A stretch of 64,000 bases of DNA from Fibrobacterota bacterium (GTDB lineage Bacteria; Fibrobacterota; Chitinivibrionia; Chitinivibrionales; Chitinispirillaceae), in the NCBI GenBank assembly GCA_023412475.1, contig JAEYNR010000089.1, positions 1 to 64,000 on the forward strand, in the 5' to 3' direction. Within the stretch, counting starts at the first letter, position 1, and each line of letters opens with the position of its first letter. A model generated the notes under the pieces. The model did not search any database. It had not been told where the DNA came from and was given only the letters and a program-made list of their open reading frames with translations. The position numbers and the translations under genes are program-made. Below, piece after piece: positions 9,042-17,091 of the stretch.

Positions 9042-10212
9042 AGTTTAAAACATTTTCCAGTACTGATACCGCTTTGTCGATCTCTTTTGTCTTTACAATC
9101 AGAGGCGGCAGCATCCGGATAGTATTATTACCGCCCTTTGCCACCAGAAGTCCCTGTTTTTTGCATTTACTTATAAATGGCAGTGGATCTTCACTGAGCT
9201 GTATTCCGATAATCAAGCCGCTACCCCGGATTTCCTGAATGATATCGAACTTTTCCTTTAATCCGTTCAGTTTCTTTTTAAGGTATTCTCCTTTGAGTTT
9301 GACCTCTTTTAGAAATGGCTTCTGTGAGATTATATCCAGTGTAGTAGTGCCCAGTGCGCAGGCGAGCGGATTTCCTCCGAACGTGGTTCCATGATCTCCC
9401 GGAGAGAGTTCAAGTGCGATATCTTCTTTACACACAACTACTCCCAGAGGAAGGCCGCCGCCAACAGGCTTGGCAAGAGTCATCATATCGGGTATTACCT
9501 TATACTGCTGGTATGCCCATAATGTTCCAGCCCGTCCCATCCCACACTGGATCTCATCAAAGACAAGCGCGATGGAATTTTGTTGAGTGTAGTCCCGCAG
9601 AAACTGCAGAAATTCTTTTGTGGCTGGAATTATGCCGCTTTCACCCTGTATCGGCTCTACAATGACTGCTGCAAAAGAGTACTGATCAAGCAGTTTTTTT
9701 GTGTTTTCGATATCATTGAAAGCTGCGTAATGAAAACCTTCTAAAATGGGTTCAAAGCCTGCATGGAATTTCTCCTGTGCAGTGGCACTGAGTGCTCCGT
9801 AGGTTCTGCCATGAAACCCTCCTGTGAATGACAATATATGATATTTGTCATTAGAGATTTTTTTTGCCCATTTCCGGCAGAATTTAATAGCAGCTTCATT
9901 GGCTTCAGTTCCACTGTTACAGAAAAATACCCGGTCACCAAAACTTTTTTTCAAAAGCAGCTTGGCAAGGTCTATCTGAGTTTGAGAAAAATAAAGATTG
10001 GAGGCGTGTAGTAACATTTTGCCCTGTTCCCGAAGTGTTTTAATCAGAGCGGGATGAGCATGGCCCAGAGAATTAACTGCTATTCCGGTGGCAAAATCCA
10101 GATATTTATTGCCATCTGCATCATACAGGTAAACATCTTTACCCTCTGTCAGTGGCGCTCCGTCCCGTTTGTAGGTGGGGACAAAGAGTTTGTTATAATC
10201 TTTTTTATTCAT
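9031..10212 (-). CDS. argD: Acetylornithine aminotransferase
   Basis: A PLP-dependent class III aminotransferase that converts N-acetylglutamate semialdehyde to N-acetylornithine. Visible family features are the N-terminal LDFATGIAVNSLGHAHP, the PLP-phosphate segment NSGTEANEAAIK, the FDEIQCGMGR segment and the PLP lysine in TLAKPVGGGLPLG. The chosen ATG gives 393 aa. A GTG 12 bases upstream (10224) is an alternative, and neither has a strong Shine-Dalgarno. It sits between argB and argG on the same strand, which favours acetylornithine over related ornithine or succinylornithine substrates. Confidence 0.94.
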   Translation of the reverse strand: MNKKDYNKLFVPTYKRDGAPLTEGKDVYLYDADGNKYLDFATGIAVNSLGHAHPALIKTLREQGKMLLHASNLYFSQTQIDLAKLLLKKSFGDRVFFCNSGTEANEAAIKFCRKWAKKISNDKYHILSFTGGFHGRTYGALSATAQEKFHAGFEPILEGFHYAAFNDIENTKKLLDQYSFAAVIVEPIQGESGIIPATKEFLQFLRDYTQQNSIALVFDEIQCGMGRAGTLWAYQQYKVIPDMMTLAKPVGGGLPLGVVVCKEDIALELSPGDHGTTFGGNPLACALGTTTLDIISQKPFLKEVKLKGEYLKKKLNGLKEKFDIIQEIRGSGLIIGIQLSEDPLPFISKCKKQGLLVAKGGNNTIRMLPPLIVKTKEIDKAVSVLENVLNSGS

Positions 10213-10267
10213 TTTGTTTTTCACTTTGCATTATGTGAATTTGTAATTGTTGATGTCTGTAATCTTT

Positions 10268-11053
10268 TCAGACTTGCTTAAAGATGACTGTACCCTCTGA
10301 ATCTGAGCTTGTCAGTTCTTTGCGTAAGGTTTCACTGTCTCTCCATCCGCAGATATGAACTCTTTTAACACCACGCTCGACTGCTTCTGCTGCAGAGCGA
10401 AGCTTAGGAACCATACCTCCGGTGATAAACCCTTGCTTTATGAGTTCTTCAATTTTCGATGTAGGGATCTCTTTTCGGACAGTGTTATCAATTAGTACCC
10501 CGGGAACATCGGAAACAAAGACAAGATCATCTGCTTTCAAGGCCATGGCCAGTTCGCTGGCAGCAAGGTCTGCATTAACATTGTATATATTCCCATCGTT
10601 GTCGCGGCTGATAGGAGAAATTACCGGAATAAGATTATTATCTCTGCACATGTCGATAATGGATGTGTCTACGGATTCGATTTTTCCCACATACCCGATA
10701 TCCTGACCTCTTAAAAGCATTCTGGAGGCCACAAAAAGGTTATTATCCACACCGCTGAATCCGAAGGCTCTTACCTTTTCCTGCTGCAGTGCATTAACTA
10801 TGCGCTTGTTGACATCACCTGAGAGAACCATCTGCACTATCTTTACCATCTCACTGTCGGTGACTCGCATCCCTTCAATGAATGTAAACTCTTTGTTGAG
10901 CAAAGAGAGCTGTTTGGCGATGTCTTTTCCACCCCCGTGTACAACAACCGGAAAAGAATCGGGCAAAAGTTTTTGAATGCTCTGTCCGAGCTCGCGAAGT
11001 AGACCCTCTGCATCAACAGTTGCACCACCAATTTTGATCACAACCGTTTTCAT
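10268..11053 (-). CDS. argB: Acetylglutamate kinase
   Basis: A 261-aa amino-acid kinase that phosphorylates N-acetylglutamate, the usual control point of the cyclic arginine pathway. The KIGG phosphate-binding motif is at the N-terminus, followed by VHGGGK, the YNVNADLAASELA substrate segment and the GGMVPKL C-terminal motif. The protein is short and lacks the N-terminal helix that confers hexamer formation and arginine feedback in, for example, Thermotoga and Pseudomonas enzymes. It may therefore be arginine-insensitive, as in E. coli (inference). AAGGAGG lies upstream of the ATG but with a long spacing of about 13 bases. It is the first gene of the minus-strand arg run. Confidence 0.95.
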   Translation of the reverse strand: MKTVVIKIGGATVDAEGLLRELGQSIQKLLPDSFPVVVHGGGKDIAKQLSLLNKEFTFIEGMRVTDSEMVKIVQMVLSGDVNKRIVNALQQEKVRAFGFSGVDNNLFVASRMLLRGQDIGYVGKIESVDTSIIDMCRDNNLIPVISPISRDNDGNIYNVNADLAASELAMALKADDLVFVSDVPGVLIDNTVRKEIPTSKIEELIKQGFITGGMVPKLRSAAEAVERGVKRVHICGWRDSETLRKELTSSDSEGTVIFKQV

Positions 11054-11160
11054 GACTTTTATGAAACCTCCTTATTGCCACATTATAGCAATTTCAATAA
11101 AAAGTTATATAAAATAATATTTGCACTCTAATCCCCCATAATCCCCGTAATCGCCCTATT

Positions 11161-11176
11161 GTCCCCATAGGGGGAC
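11161..11176. repeat. Palindrome GTCCCC-ATAG-GGGGAC
   Basis: A perfect 6-bp stem with a 4-base loop, preceded by several AT(C)CCC blocks. It resembles in style the CCC/GGG palindromes at 17070-17087 and 60425-60441 and may be a distant member of the same dispersed family. Confidence 0.45.
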
Positions 11177-11247
11177 TTATAGCGGAATGGACTAAAATGT
11201 GGAAAATGTTCTTATCCTACCTAGCCCCGAATGGCCGCTCTTTCTTA

Positions 11248-11268
11248 GCACAGGGCAACGTCCTGTGC
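11248..11268. repeat. Palindrome GCACAGG-7-CCTGTGC
   Basis: A perfect 7-bp inverted repeat with loop GCAACGT. With no T-run on either side it is not an obvious terminator. It could be an operator or part of a dispersed repeat. Confidence 0.4.
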
Positions 11269-11470
11269 GATAGGATATGGGATACGGATACGGGAGCCAG
11301 CAGAAATTCCCGCAAATGAAAAGACGAAAATCTGGATCACCTTTGCCAAGGAGTCTTTCCCTGCATAGTCTGTTTTTTTCCGAAGATAATTTTAATGAAA
11401 CTATTATTTTTAGGGTTCTGACATCTGAAACAGAAACCGGACTTAACCAGAATTAAGGAACAGGAATGGC

Positions 11471-11878
11471 ATGAAAGATCATAACATCCGCTACAAACTG
11501 GAATTTGCAGAGATGGATATTCAGCATGATTATCTCTACAGGTTGTTTGATTCAATCGAGCAATCAACAGAAGTAACTGATACTTTTTCTATGGATTTGA
11601 TTCTTAAAGAGATCGAAAGGTATCTAAATTTCCATTTCACCAGTGAAGAGCATCTGATGAGGATCTATGAGATAGCTGGCTTTGCAGAGCATCAATCGGA
11701 TCATGAAATAATGGCTTCTCAGTTTATCAGGTACCTTAATGATTTTGATGCAGGGCAGCTTAATCCGGCTGCATTAAAGATATTTTTGACCGGATGGTTG
11801 ATGGAGCACAGTGAGTTAATAGACTCCCAATACGTAAAACAGATAAAAGAGATTCGCAGTGCCAACGGTTTCACCTGA
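11471..11878 (+). CDS. Bacteriohemerythrin-like oxygen-binding protein
   Basis: A single-domain, 135-aa hemerythrin. All candidate di-iron ligands are present in the family order: H19 (DIQH), H55 and E59 (HFTSEEHLM), H74 and H78 (HxxxH), then H113 and D118 (HSELID). Such proteins bind O2 at a non-haem di-iron centre and serve in oxygen sensing, storage or delivery. No membrane or signalling domain is attached, so it is cytoplasmic. An AAGGAACAGGA stretch lies upstream of the ATG. The next gene is an Rrf2/IscR-like Fe-S regulator, suggesting a shared link with oxygen or iron status (inference). Confidence 0.88.
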   Translation: MKDHNIRYKLEFAEMDIQHDYLYRLFDSIEQSTEVTDTFSMDLILKEIERYLNFHFTSEEHLMRIYEIAGFAEHQSDHEIMASQFIRYLNDFDAGQLNPAALKIFLTGWLMEHSELIDSQYVKQIKEIRSANGFT

Positions 11879-11922
11879 TTTAATACTGAAAAAAACAGGC
11901 GATAATCTATCTTCGTTATTAT

Positions 11923-11946
11923 TATTTTTATACAAAGTTTATAAAC
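11923..11946. promoter_or_regulatory. AT-rich palindromic site upstream of the Rrf2 regulator
   Basis: TTTTTATAC is followed by the perfect 10-bp palindrome GTTTATAAAC (11937-11946), 18 bases before the Rrf2 start codon. The position suits a promoter -10 region overlapped by an autoregulatory operator, a common arrangement for Rrf2 regulators. It does not match a known IscR consensus, so this is a weak call. Confidence 0.25.
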
Positions 11947-11964
11947 ATTAAGAGAAGAGAGATT

Positions 11965-12399
11965 ATGAAATTATCTACAAAAGCTCGTTACGGACTTCGG
12001 GCCATCACTGAAATCGCTAAAGCTTATGGTGGACCCCCTGCGAAAAGAAAAGAGATTGCTGAGAAGCAGGGGCTTTCTGATTCATACCTGGAGAATCTTC
12101 TTATTGTATTAAAAAATATCAGGATTATAGAGACTACCAGAGGCAGTAATGGTGGATATGTTTTATGCCGAGCACCCTCAGAGATCTCGGTTTTAGAAAT
12201 AGTGGAAGCTTTGGAGGGGCCTCTTGATCTGGTGGAGTGTGTTTCTTCAAGCAATAGTTGTGAAAAAACAGACAGGTGTTCTGCCAGGATGGTCTGGGGG
12301 GAGTTATCGGAATTATTGCGGAAAAGCTTATCAGCCAAGACATTACAGGATTTGGTCGATCAGGAAAACACTGCGCAGAATTTTGATTACTGCATCTGA
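11965..12399 (+). CDS. Rrf2-family transcriptional regulator, IscR-like with Fe-S cysteines
   Basis: A 144-aa winged-helix regulator. The N-terminus MKLSTKARYGLRAITEIA and the wing segment TTRGSNGGYVL define the Rrf2 family. Three cysteines at 92, 99 and 105 (C-x6-C-x5-C) occupy the place of the [2Fe-2S] ligands of IscR, predicting a redox or Fe-S-sensing repressor. No isc or suf genes are adjacent. The downstream metA-cysE genes concern cysteine and methionine supply, so it may instead act like CymR, which controls cysteine metabolism and lies near sulfur genes. The cysteines favour cluster binding. Confidence 0.88.
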   Translation: MKLSTKARYGLRAITEIAKAYGGPPAKRKEIAEKQGLSDSYLENLLIVLKNIRIIETTRGSNGGYVLCRAPSEISVLEIVEALEGPLDLVECVSSSNSCEKTDRCSARMVWGELSELLRKSLSAKTLQDLVDQENTAQNFDYCI

Positions 12400-12524
12400 T
12401 GGAACAGAAGAAGCGAATAACTTTATTCGTAATCGCTGTTTAGAATATGTATTTTAACCGTTCTTCCACTAAGGATAGTGTAGTGTTTGAAGTGACATCA
12501 TCAGTTTTCAAGGGGTTTTGTTAA

Positions 12525-13418
12525 ATGACCATAGTTCTTCCCCAGGATTATCACGCTAAGACTGCATTAGAGAAAAGCAGAGTTATCTGCATTTCTACAG
12601 ATGAAGCTCTTCGTGAAGATATTCGGGCTCTTAGGATTGGAATTTTAAATATTATGCCAAAGGTGGAGACCTATGAATTTAGCCTTCTTCACCCTTTGGG
12701 GCGCTCAATTATGCAGATCGAGCCAGTTTGGATCAAACTGAAAACACACAAATATCAAAGCAGCGATCAATCTCACCTGGAAAAGATGTATGTCCCCTTT
12801 GAGGAAGCGGTTGGGAAAAACCATCTGGACGGTTTGATTCTTACAGGAGCTCCTGTAGAAGAGATCCCTTTTGAGCAGGTGTCCTATTGGGAGGAGATAA
12901 CCCGTATTCTAAAGTATGCCCGGCATAATATCGCCTCTACTTTGGGGATCTGTTGGGGGGGGCTGGCACTGGCCAAATTTTTAGGAATCGACAAAGAGGT
13001 GTATCCGGAGAAGGTTTTCGGTGTGTTCAAGACAAAAAATCTGGACAGAACTCATCCGATTACCGGTGAGATGGATGATGTTTTCTGGTGTGCCCAAAGC
13101 AGACACGCCGGCATTCCTGATGAGTTGTTGGAATTGGAACGGGATAAGGGAAATATTCATATGTTAGCTCATGCCAAAGATGCCGGATATATGATTTTTG
13201 AGAGTACTGATCAGCGTTTTCTGATTCATTTGGGGCATCCGGAATATGAGCCTCATCGTTTGGTTGAAGAGTATCTGCGGGATAAGAATAAGGGAAGAAG
13301 TGATGTTAAGGCTCCGCTGAATGTGGATCTCGACAACCCTATTAACACCTGGAGATCACACAGGACAGAATTTTTCTCTCAATGGATCAAGTATATCCAC
13401 GAATCTACCACATATTAA
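12525..13418 (+). CDS. metA: Homoserine O-acyltransferase, probably acetyl-CoA specific
   Basis: A 297-aa MetA-family enzyme that acylates homoserine in methionine synthesis. The catalytic cysteine is C143 (GICWGG), with H238 and E240 in GHPEYEP completing the triad. The segment TGAPVEEIPFEQVSYW carries Glu at the position that separates acetyl-CoA-using MetA (Glu, as in Bacillus cereus) from succinyl-CoA-using E. coli MetA (Gly). This predicts O-acetylhomoserine as product (inference). cysE follows 17 bases later, so the carbon and sulfur branches of methionine and cysteine synthesis share a transcript. Confidence 0.93.
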   Translation: MTIVLPQDYHAKTALEKSRVICISTDEALREDIRALRIGILNIMPKVETYEFSLLHPLGRSIMQIEPVWIKLKTHKYQSSDQSHLEKMYVPFEEAVGKNHLDGLILTGAPVEEIPFEQVSYWEEITRILKYARHNIASTLGICWGGLALAKFLGIDKEVYPEKVFGVFKTKNLDRTHPITGEMDDVFWCAQSRHAGIPDELLELERDKGNIHMLAHAKDAGYMIFESTDQRFLIHLGHPEYEPHRLVEEYLRDKNKGRSDVKAPLNVDLDNPINTWRSHRTEFFSQWIKYIHESTTY

Positions 13419-13435
13419 TTGCACGGCAAGCGATA

Positions 13436-14368
13436 ATGACAGATCTTAAAGCATGGATGAACACGGAGCTTCCAGAAGTAGTAAACAGGCTGGAAAAAAA
13501 CATTCTCTTGTCTAACACACTACAGAAAAGTGATGGATTGGATCTTGCCGGCAGAAACGAGATCTATGAAATCCTCGATGATCTTCTTGCGGCACTTTTT
13601 CCCGGTTGCTACAGCAGAGATAAAATACTGAACCATGATGTAAACTTTTTTCTTTCCGATATCCTTCGTCATATAAGTTTTAAACTGGTAAAACATATCC
13701 GGGAAGTTTACAAATATCGGTGTAAAAAGGATAACTGCACAACCTGCAATTGTGATGAACGGGCCATAAATGCACTAACCAGTCTTATAGAATCTCTGGT
13801 ACACATCAGGGAAACACTTATGGAGGATCTTCAGGCAGCTTACGATGGTGATCCTGCAGCCCGCTATATAGATGAAATAATTCTCAGCTACCCTTTTGTA
13901 GAGGCTATTGCCACTCACCGGATCGCACATCAATTGTATAAGCTTGATGTACCAATAATACCCAGAATCATGTCTGAAAGGGCTCATTCCAGAACCGGTA
14001 TAGATATTCATCCAGGCGCTCAGATCGGTCCCCGTTTTTTTATTGATCACGGAACAGGTGTGGTTATTGGGGAAACATGCAGAATCGGTCGTAATGTCAA
14101 GATCTACCAGGGTGTTACTCTTGGTGCACTGTCGGTAGTCGACAAAGCGGGAAATCTGCTTAAAGAGATAAAACGTCATCCTGATATCGAAGATGATGTG
14201 GTGATCTATGCCAATGCCACTATCCTTGGCGGAAACACAGTGATCGGTAAAGGATCTGTTATCGGAGGTAATACGTGGATAACCAGATCTGTGCCTCCGG
14301 GATCAAAAATTTATAATAAAGCCGGAAACGGGGATGATAAAAAAAAGTTTGCAGCCGGAGATATATAG
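13436..14368 (+). CDS. cysE: Serine O-acetyltransferase with long N-terminal domain
   Basis: A 310-aa enzyme that makes O-acetylserine for cysteine synthesis. The N-terminal ~150 residues are helical. The rest is a left-handed beta-helix acyltransferase with SERAHSRTGIDIHPGAQIG and DHGTGVVIGETCRIG, the active-site segments of SATs. A cysteine cluster C-x4-C-x2-C-x-C (C96, C101, C104, C106) lies in the N-terminal domain and could bind a metal. The frame extends upstream to 13382 inside metA, but the ATG at 13436, after the metA stop, is the natural start. thiS begins 4 bases after the stop. The C-terminus is Lys-rich and differs from the feedback-sensing tail of E. coli CysE. Confidence 0.9.
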   Translation: MTDLKAWMNTELPEVVNRLEKNILLSNTLQKSDGLDLAGRNEIYEILDDLLAALFPGCYSRDKILNHDVNFFLSDILRHISFKLVKHIREVYKYRCKKDNCTTCNCDERAINALTSLIESLVHIRETLMEDLQAAYDGDPAARYIDEIILSYPFVEAIATHRIAHQLYKLDVPIIPRIMSERAHSRTGIDIHPGAQIGPRFFIDHGTGVVIGETCRIGRNVKIYQGVTLGALSVVDKAGNLLKEIKRHPDIEDDVVIYANATILGGNTVIGKGSVIGGNTWITRSVPPGSKIYNKAGNGDDKKKFAAGDI

Positions 14369-14372
14369 CATT

Positions 14373-14579
14373 ATGAATGTTAATATAAAGGTGAATGGAA
14401 AAGCCGAATCGATCAATTCCCCCAAAACATTATTCGATCTGCTCAATGACAAGGAACTGAACCCTGAGCGGGTTGTGGTAGAAGTGAATAATTCCATATT
14501 AAAAAGAGATCAATTCAGAGAATATATTCTGCAGGACGGTGATTCGCTTGAGGTACTCCGTTTTGTAGGCGGGGGGTGA
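14373..14579 (+). CDS. thiS: Thiamine biosynthesis sulfur carrier protein
   Basis: A 68-aa ubiquitin-fold protein ending in the required Gly-Gly (FVGGG). Its C-terminus is adenylated and thiocarboxylated to deliver sulfur to the thiazole ring of thiamine. The segment RVVVEVNNSILKRDQF and the ending GDSLEVLRFVGGG are typical. The ATG at 14373 lies 4 bases after cysE. An in-frame upstream ATG within cysE would add a non-conserved extension. It is followed directly by thiG and thiH. ThiF, needed for adenylation, is not in the window. Confidence 0.93.
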   Translation: MNVNIKVNGKAESINSPKTLFDLLNDKELNPERVVVEVNNSILKRDQFREYILQDGDSLEVLRFVGGG

Positions 14580-14582
14580 AAT

Positions 14583-15365
14583 ATGAATGATCAACTGATT
14601 ATTGGAGGGAAAACAATTGGTTCCCGTCTGATAACCGGATCTGGAAAATACAGGGATGACAGTATTATAGGTGAAGTTCTTCAGGCTGCAGGCTGTGATG
14701 TTATTACTGTTGCTCTGAGAAGAATAGATTTTGACAGACCTGATGATAGTATCCTTAATTACATACCAGAAGGCAAGATACTGCTTCCTAACACTTCCGG
14801 AGCCCGCAATGCTCAGGAAGCGGTCAGAATCGCTCGTCTTGCACAGGCGATGGGATGTGGAAACTGGATTAAAATAGAGGTGATCAGTGATTCCAAATAC
14901 CTTCTTCCTGACAACTCAGAAACGGTTGTTGCTACCGAAATTCTGGCAAAGGAAGGGTTTGTGGTGTTGCCCTATATGTGCCCTGATTTGTCCAGCGCAA
15001 GAAGAATGGTGGATGCCGGAGCTGCAGCAGTAATGCCGCTTGGAGCACCTATCGGTTCTAACAGAGGTTTGAAAACCAAAGAAATGCTGGAAATTATTAT
15101 CGAAGAAATCGATATCCCGGTGATAGTGGATGCCGGTATTGGTTGTCCATCTCATGCAGCTATGGCCATGGAAATGGGAGCCGATGCAGTTCTTTTAAAC
15201 ACAGCGATTGCAGCCAGTGATGATCCGGTTTCTATGGCAAGGGCATTCAAGCTGGCTATTGAGGCGGGCAGACTCGCATTTCTGGCCGGAATGGCTGGAC
15301 AAACCAGAGCCGCCAGCGCATCTTCTCCGCTGACTGGTTTTCTTGGAGAATCAGGTTTATTATGA
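14583..15365 (+). CDS. thiG: Thiazole synthase
   Basis: A 260-aa TIM-barrel enzyme that assembles the thiazole phosphate from deoxyxylulose phosphate, dehydroglycine and ThiS-thiocarboxylate. The Schiff-base lysine is K97 (NWIKIEV). RLITGSGKY at the N-terminus, MPLGAPIGS and VIVDAGIGCPSHAA are the standard substrate-phosphate segments. It starts 3 bases after thiS and its stop overlaps the thiH start (ATGA), a tightly coupled thiSGH operon. Confidence 0.96.
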   Translation: MNDQLIIGGKTIGSRLITGSGKYRDDSIIGEVLQAAGCDVITVALRRIDFDRPDDSILNYIPEGKILLPNTSGARNAQEAVRIARLAQAMGCGNWIKIEVISDSKYLLPDNSETVVATEILAKEGFVVLPYMCPDLSSARRMVDAGAAAVMPLGAPIGSNRGLKTKEMLEIIIEEIDIPVIVDAGIGCPSHAAMAMEMGADAVLLNTAIAASDDPVSMARAFKLAIEAGRLAFLAGMAGQTRAASASSPLTGFLGESGLL

Positions 15366-16471
15366 GTTTTTATGACCTGATCCAGTCTTACAACGACTTC
15401 GACGTTGAGCAGTATTGCTCTAAAGTGACCTCTCAGAAGGTTCAGGCTATCCTTGCAAAAGATAATCTCACCGAATATGATTTTCTCTCGTTGCTCTCCG
15501 ATGCGGCTGATCCGTTTCTGGAAGAGATCGCGCAGAAAGCTGTGGTGCAAACCCAAAAATATTTCGGTAAAACAGTAAAGATTTTCACTCCACTGTATAT
15601 ATCAAATTATTGCCAGAATAAGTGTGCCTACTGCTCCTTTGCCAGCCAGCATCACATAGACCGCAGACATCTGAATATTGATGAAATCAGAGCTGAAGCG
15701 GAGAAAATCAGCAATAGCGGGATACGGCATATTCTTTTGCTTACCGGTGAAGCACCCTCTCTGGTTACTCTCCAGTACATAAAAGATGCTGTAAAGATTC
15801 TCTGCGAGTATTTCTCTTCTATTGCAATTGAAATTTATCCGCTGACTTCTGAGGCCTATGCTGAACTTATCGAAGAGGGGATTGACGGTCTGACAATTTA
15901 CCAGGAAACCTACAACCAGCCCCTGTATAAAGAGCTCCATGCGGGTGGCCCCAAGGAAAATTACCGTTTCAGACTGGAAGCTCCGGAGCGGGCATCTGCT
16001 CAGGGAATAAGAGCCGTTACAATAGGTGCTCTTTTTGGATTGTACAATTGGCGCTCTGAAGCTTTCTTCACGGCATTGCATGCTTCCTATCTTCAGAAGA
16101 GTTTCCCTTCAGTAGAGTTGTGCCTGTCTTTTCCCCGTTTGCGGCCACAGGCTGGAGAGTTCAATGCTGCTCATCTGGTAAATGACCGCCAGTATGTACG
16201 CATGATGGTTGCTGCACGCCTTTTCTTACCATTTGCAGGGATAACCGTTTCCACCAGAGAATCAGAAAAATTTCGCAGAGCAATTATCCCTATGGGTGTT
16301 ACCAAGATCTCAGCAGGGGTCTCCACCGCAGTGGGTGGCCATGTCGGAGATGGATCCACGTCCCAGTTTGAAATTGCAGACCCCAGGACACTGGAACAGG
16401 TAAGAGCAGATCTGCACAGAATGGGATATCAGCCGGTGATGCATGACTGGAGCAACAGATTTGAGATTTGA
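15362..16471 (+). CDS. thiH: 2-iminoacetate synthase (tyrosine lyase), radical SAM
   Basis: A 369-aa radical SAM enzyme that cleaves tyrosine to dehydroglycine for ThiG. The [4Fe-4S] cluster cysteines are C84, C88 and C91 in CQNKCAYCSF. The protein aligns to the C-terminal GYQPVMHDW segment of ThiH. The presence of ThiH rather than glycine oxidase ThiO fits an anaerobe or facultative anaerobe. The last residues (NRFEI) and the stop codon are encoded by the first units of an AGATTTG heptamer array that continues past the gene. Confidence 0.95.
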   Translation: MSFYDLIQSYNDFDVEQYCSKVTSQKVQAILAKDNLTEYDFLSLLSDAADPFLEEIAQKAVVQTQKYFGKTVKIFTPLYISNYCQNKCAYCSFASQHHIDRRHLNIDEIRAEAEKISNSGIRHILLLTGEAPSLVTLQYIKDAVKILCEYFSSIAIEIYPLTSEAYAELIEEGIDGLTIYQETYNQPLYKELHAGGPKENYRFRLEAPERASAQGIRAVTIGALFGLYNWRSEAFFTALHASYLQKSFPSVELCLSFPRLRPQAGEFNAAHLVNDRQYVRMMVAARLFLPFAGITVSTRESEKFRRAIIPMGVTKISAGVSTAVGGHVGDGSTSQFEIADPRTLEQVRADLHRMGYQPVMHDWSNRFEI

Positions 16472-16498
16472 GATTTAAGATTTTAGATTTTAGATTTT
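16457..16498. repeat. Six tandem 7-bp repeats (AGATTTG/A/T)
   Basis: Six consecutive heptamers read AGATTTG, AGATTTG, AGATTTA, then AGATTTT three times. The array begins inside the last codons of thiH and provides its stop codon. Similar heptamer runs occur at 33317-33344 and 39063-39076. Confidence 0.85.
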
Positions 16499-16529
16499 GG
16501 AGAAACAGGATATTAGGGATATTAGGAGG

Positions 16530-16550
16530 GGGCAACCCTTGTGGTTGCCC
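16530..16550. repeat. Palindrome GGGCAACC-CTTGT-GGTTGCCC
   Basis: A perfect 8-bp stem with a 5-base loop followed by AAAAAA. Read on the minus strand it is GGGCAACCACAAGGGTTGCCC. From memory, this resembles a palindromic motif found dispersed in many environmental bacterial genomes. On the plus strand there is no T-run, so it is not a standard terminator for thiH. On the minus strand it would be preceded, not followed, by T residues. Confidence 0.6.
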
Positions 16551-16569
16551 AAAAAATGAACAGAGAAAA

Positions 16570-17031
16570 ATGAATAGACAAGAAAAGGCAGTTAATAAAT
16601 TCAAAGAGGGTTTTAATTGTGCGCAGTCGGTTCTGTATTCTTATGCCGATGAGTTTGGTTTATCAAAAGATCTGGCAACGAAAATTGCCACCGGTTTTGG
16701 TGGTGGAATGGGAAGAAAGCAGGAAGTTTGCGGTGCTGTTACCGGAGCTTTGATGGTTATTGGATTGATGTACGGAAGAGGAGATGAAGAAGGAAAAGAC
16801 AAACAGGAAACCACATACTCAAAAGTCCAGTTGTTCATTGACTTTTTTATAAATGAATTCGGGACTGTTAACTGCAAAGGTCTTCTGGATGGGTGTTGCT
16901 TGCTCGATTCGGAAGGTCAAAAGACTTTTAAGGAGAATAAGCTTATCGAGCGGTGTTACGAATATGTAAGGGCTTCATGCAGAATTCTTGATCAGATAAG
17001 AGGCTCTGACTCTGATGGCAGAATTTCTTAA
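16570..17031 (+). CDS. C_GCAxxG_C_C family redox-type protein
   Basis: A 153-aa protein of the C_GCAxxG_C_C family. It shows an N-terminal Cys in GFNCAQSVL, the glycine-rich segment GFGGGMGRKQEVCGAVTGAL, and further conserved cysteines in the C-terminal half (VNCKGLL, GCCLLD, ERCYEYV, SCRIL). The cysteine pattern suggests redox or metal chemistry, but no substrate is established for the family. The frame is open further upstream through the palindrome and heptamer array. The family consensus starts at the ATG at 16570 (MNRQEKAVNKFKEG), so the upstream part is not coding. Confidence 0.8.
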   Translation: MNRQEKAVNKFKEGFNCAQSVLYSYADEFGLSKDLATKIATGFGGGMGRKQEVCGAVTGALMVIGLMYGRGDEEGKDKQETTYSKVQLFIDFFINEFGTVNCKGLLDGCCLLDSEGQKTFKENKLIERCYEYVRASCRILDQIRGSDSDGRIS

Positions 17032-17055
17032 CTTTATTGTAAAAACATTAGATCT

Positions 17056-17091
17056 CATTCCCTGATTTCGCGCCCTTAAAGGGGCGCTCAA
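17056..17091. repeat. Palindromic repeat TTCCCTGAT...GCGCCC/GGGCGC
   Basis: GCGCCC-TTAAAG-GGGCGC (17070-17087) forms a 6-bp stem. The surrounding TTCCCTGAT...CCCTTAAAGGGGCGCT closely matches TTCCCTAATCCCCCTTATTAAGGGGGCGCT at 60415-60444, so both are likely copies of one dispersed palindrome. No T-run follows. Confidence 0.55.

Larger units (their letters stand above)
11054..11470. other. Divergent intergenic region with two palindromes, argB/hemerythrin
   Basis: This 417-base gap separates the divergent argB and hemerythrin genes and must hold both promoters. I see no clear ARG box or strong sigma-70 promoter. It contains a degenerate run of ATCCCC-like blocks (11130-11166), a hairpin GTCCCC-ATAG-GGGGAC (11161-11176) and a hairpin GCACAGG-7nt-CCTGTGC (11248-11268). 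Neither stem is followed by a T-run. No coding potential is evident. Confidence 0.6.

Noticed and set aside
14369..14372. TPP riboswitch upstream of the thi genes
   Set aside because: Only 4 bases separate cysE from thiS, leaving no room. No TPP motif was seen before metA either.
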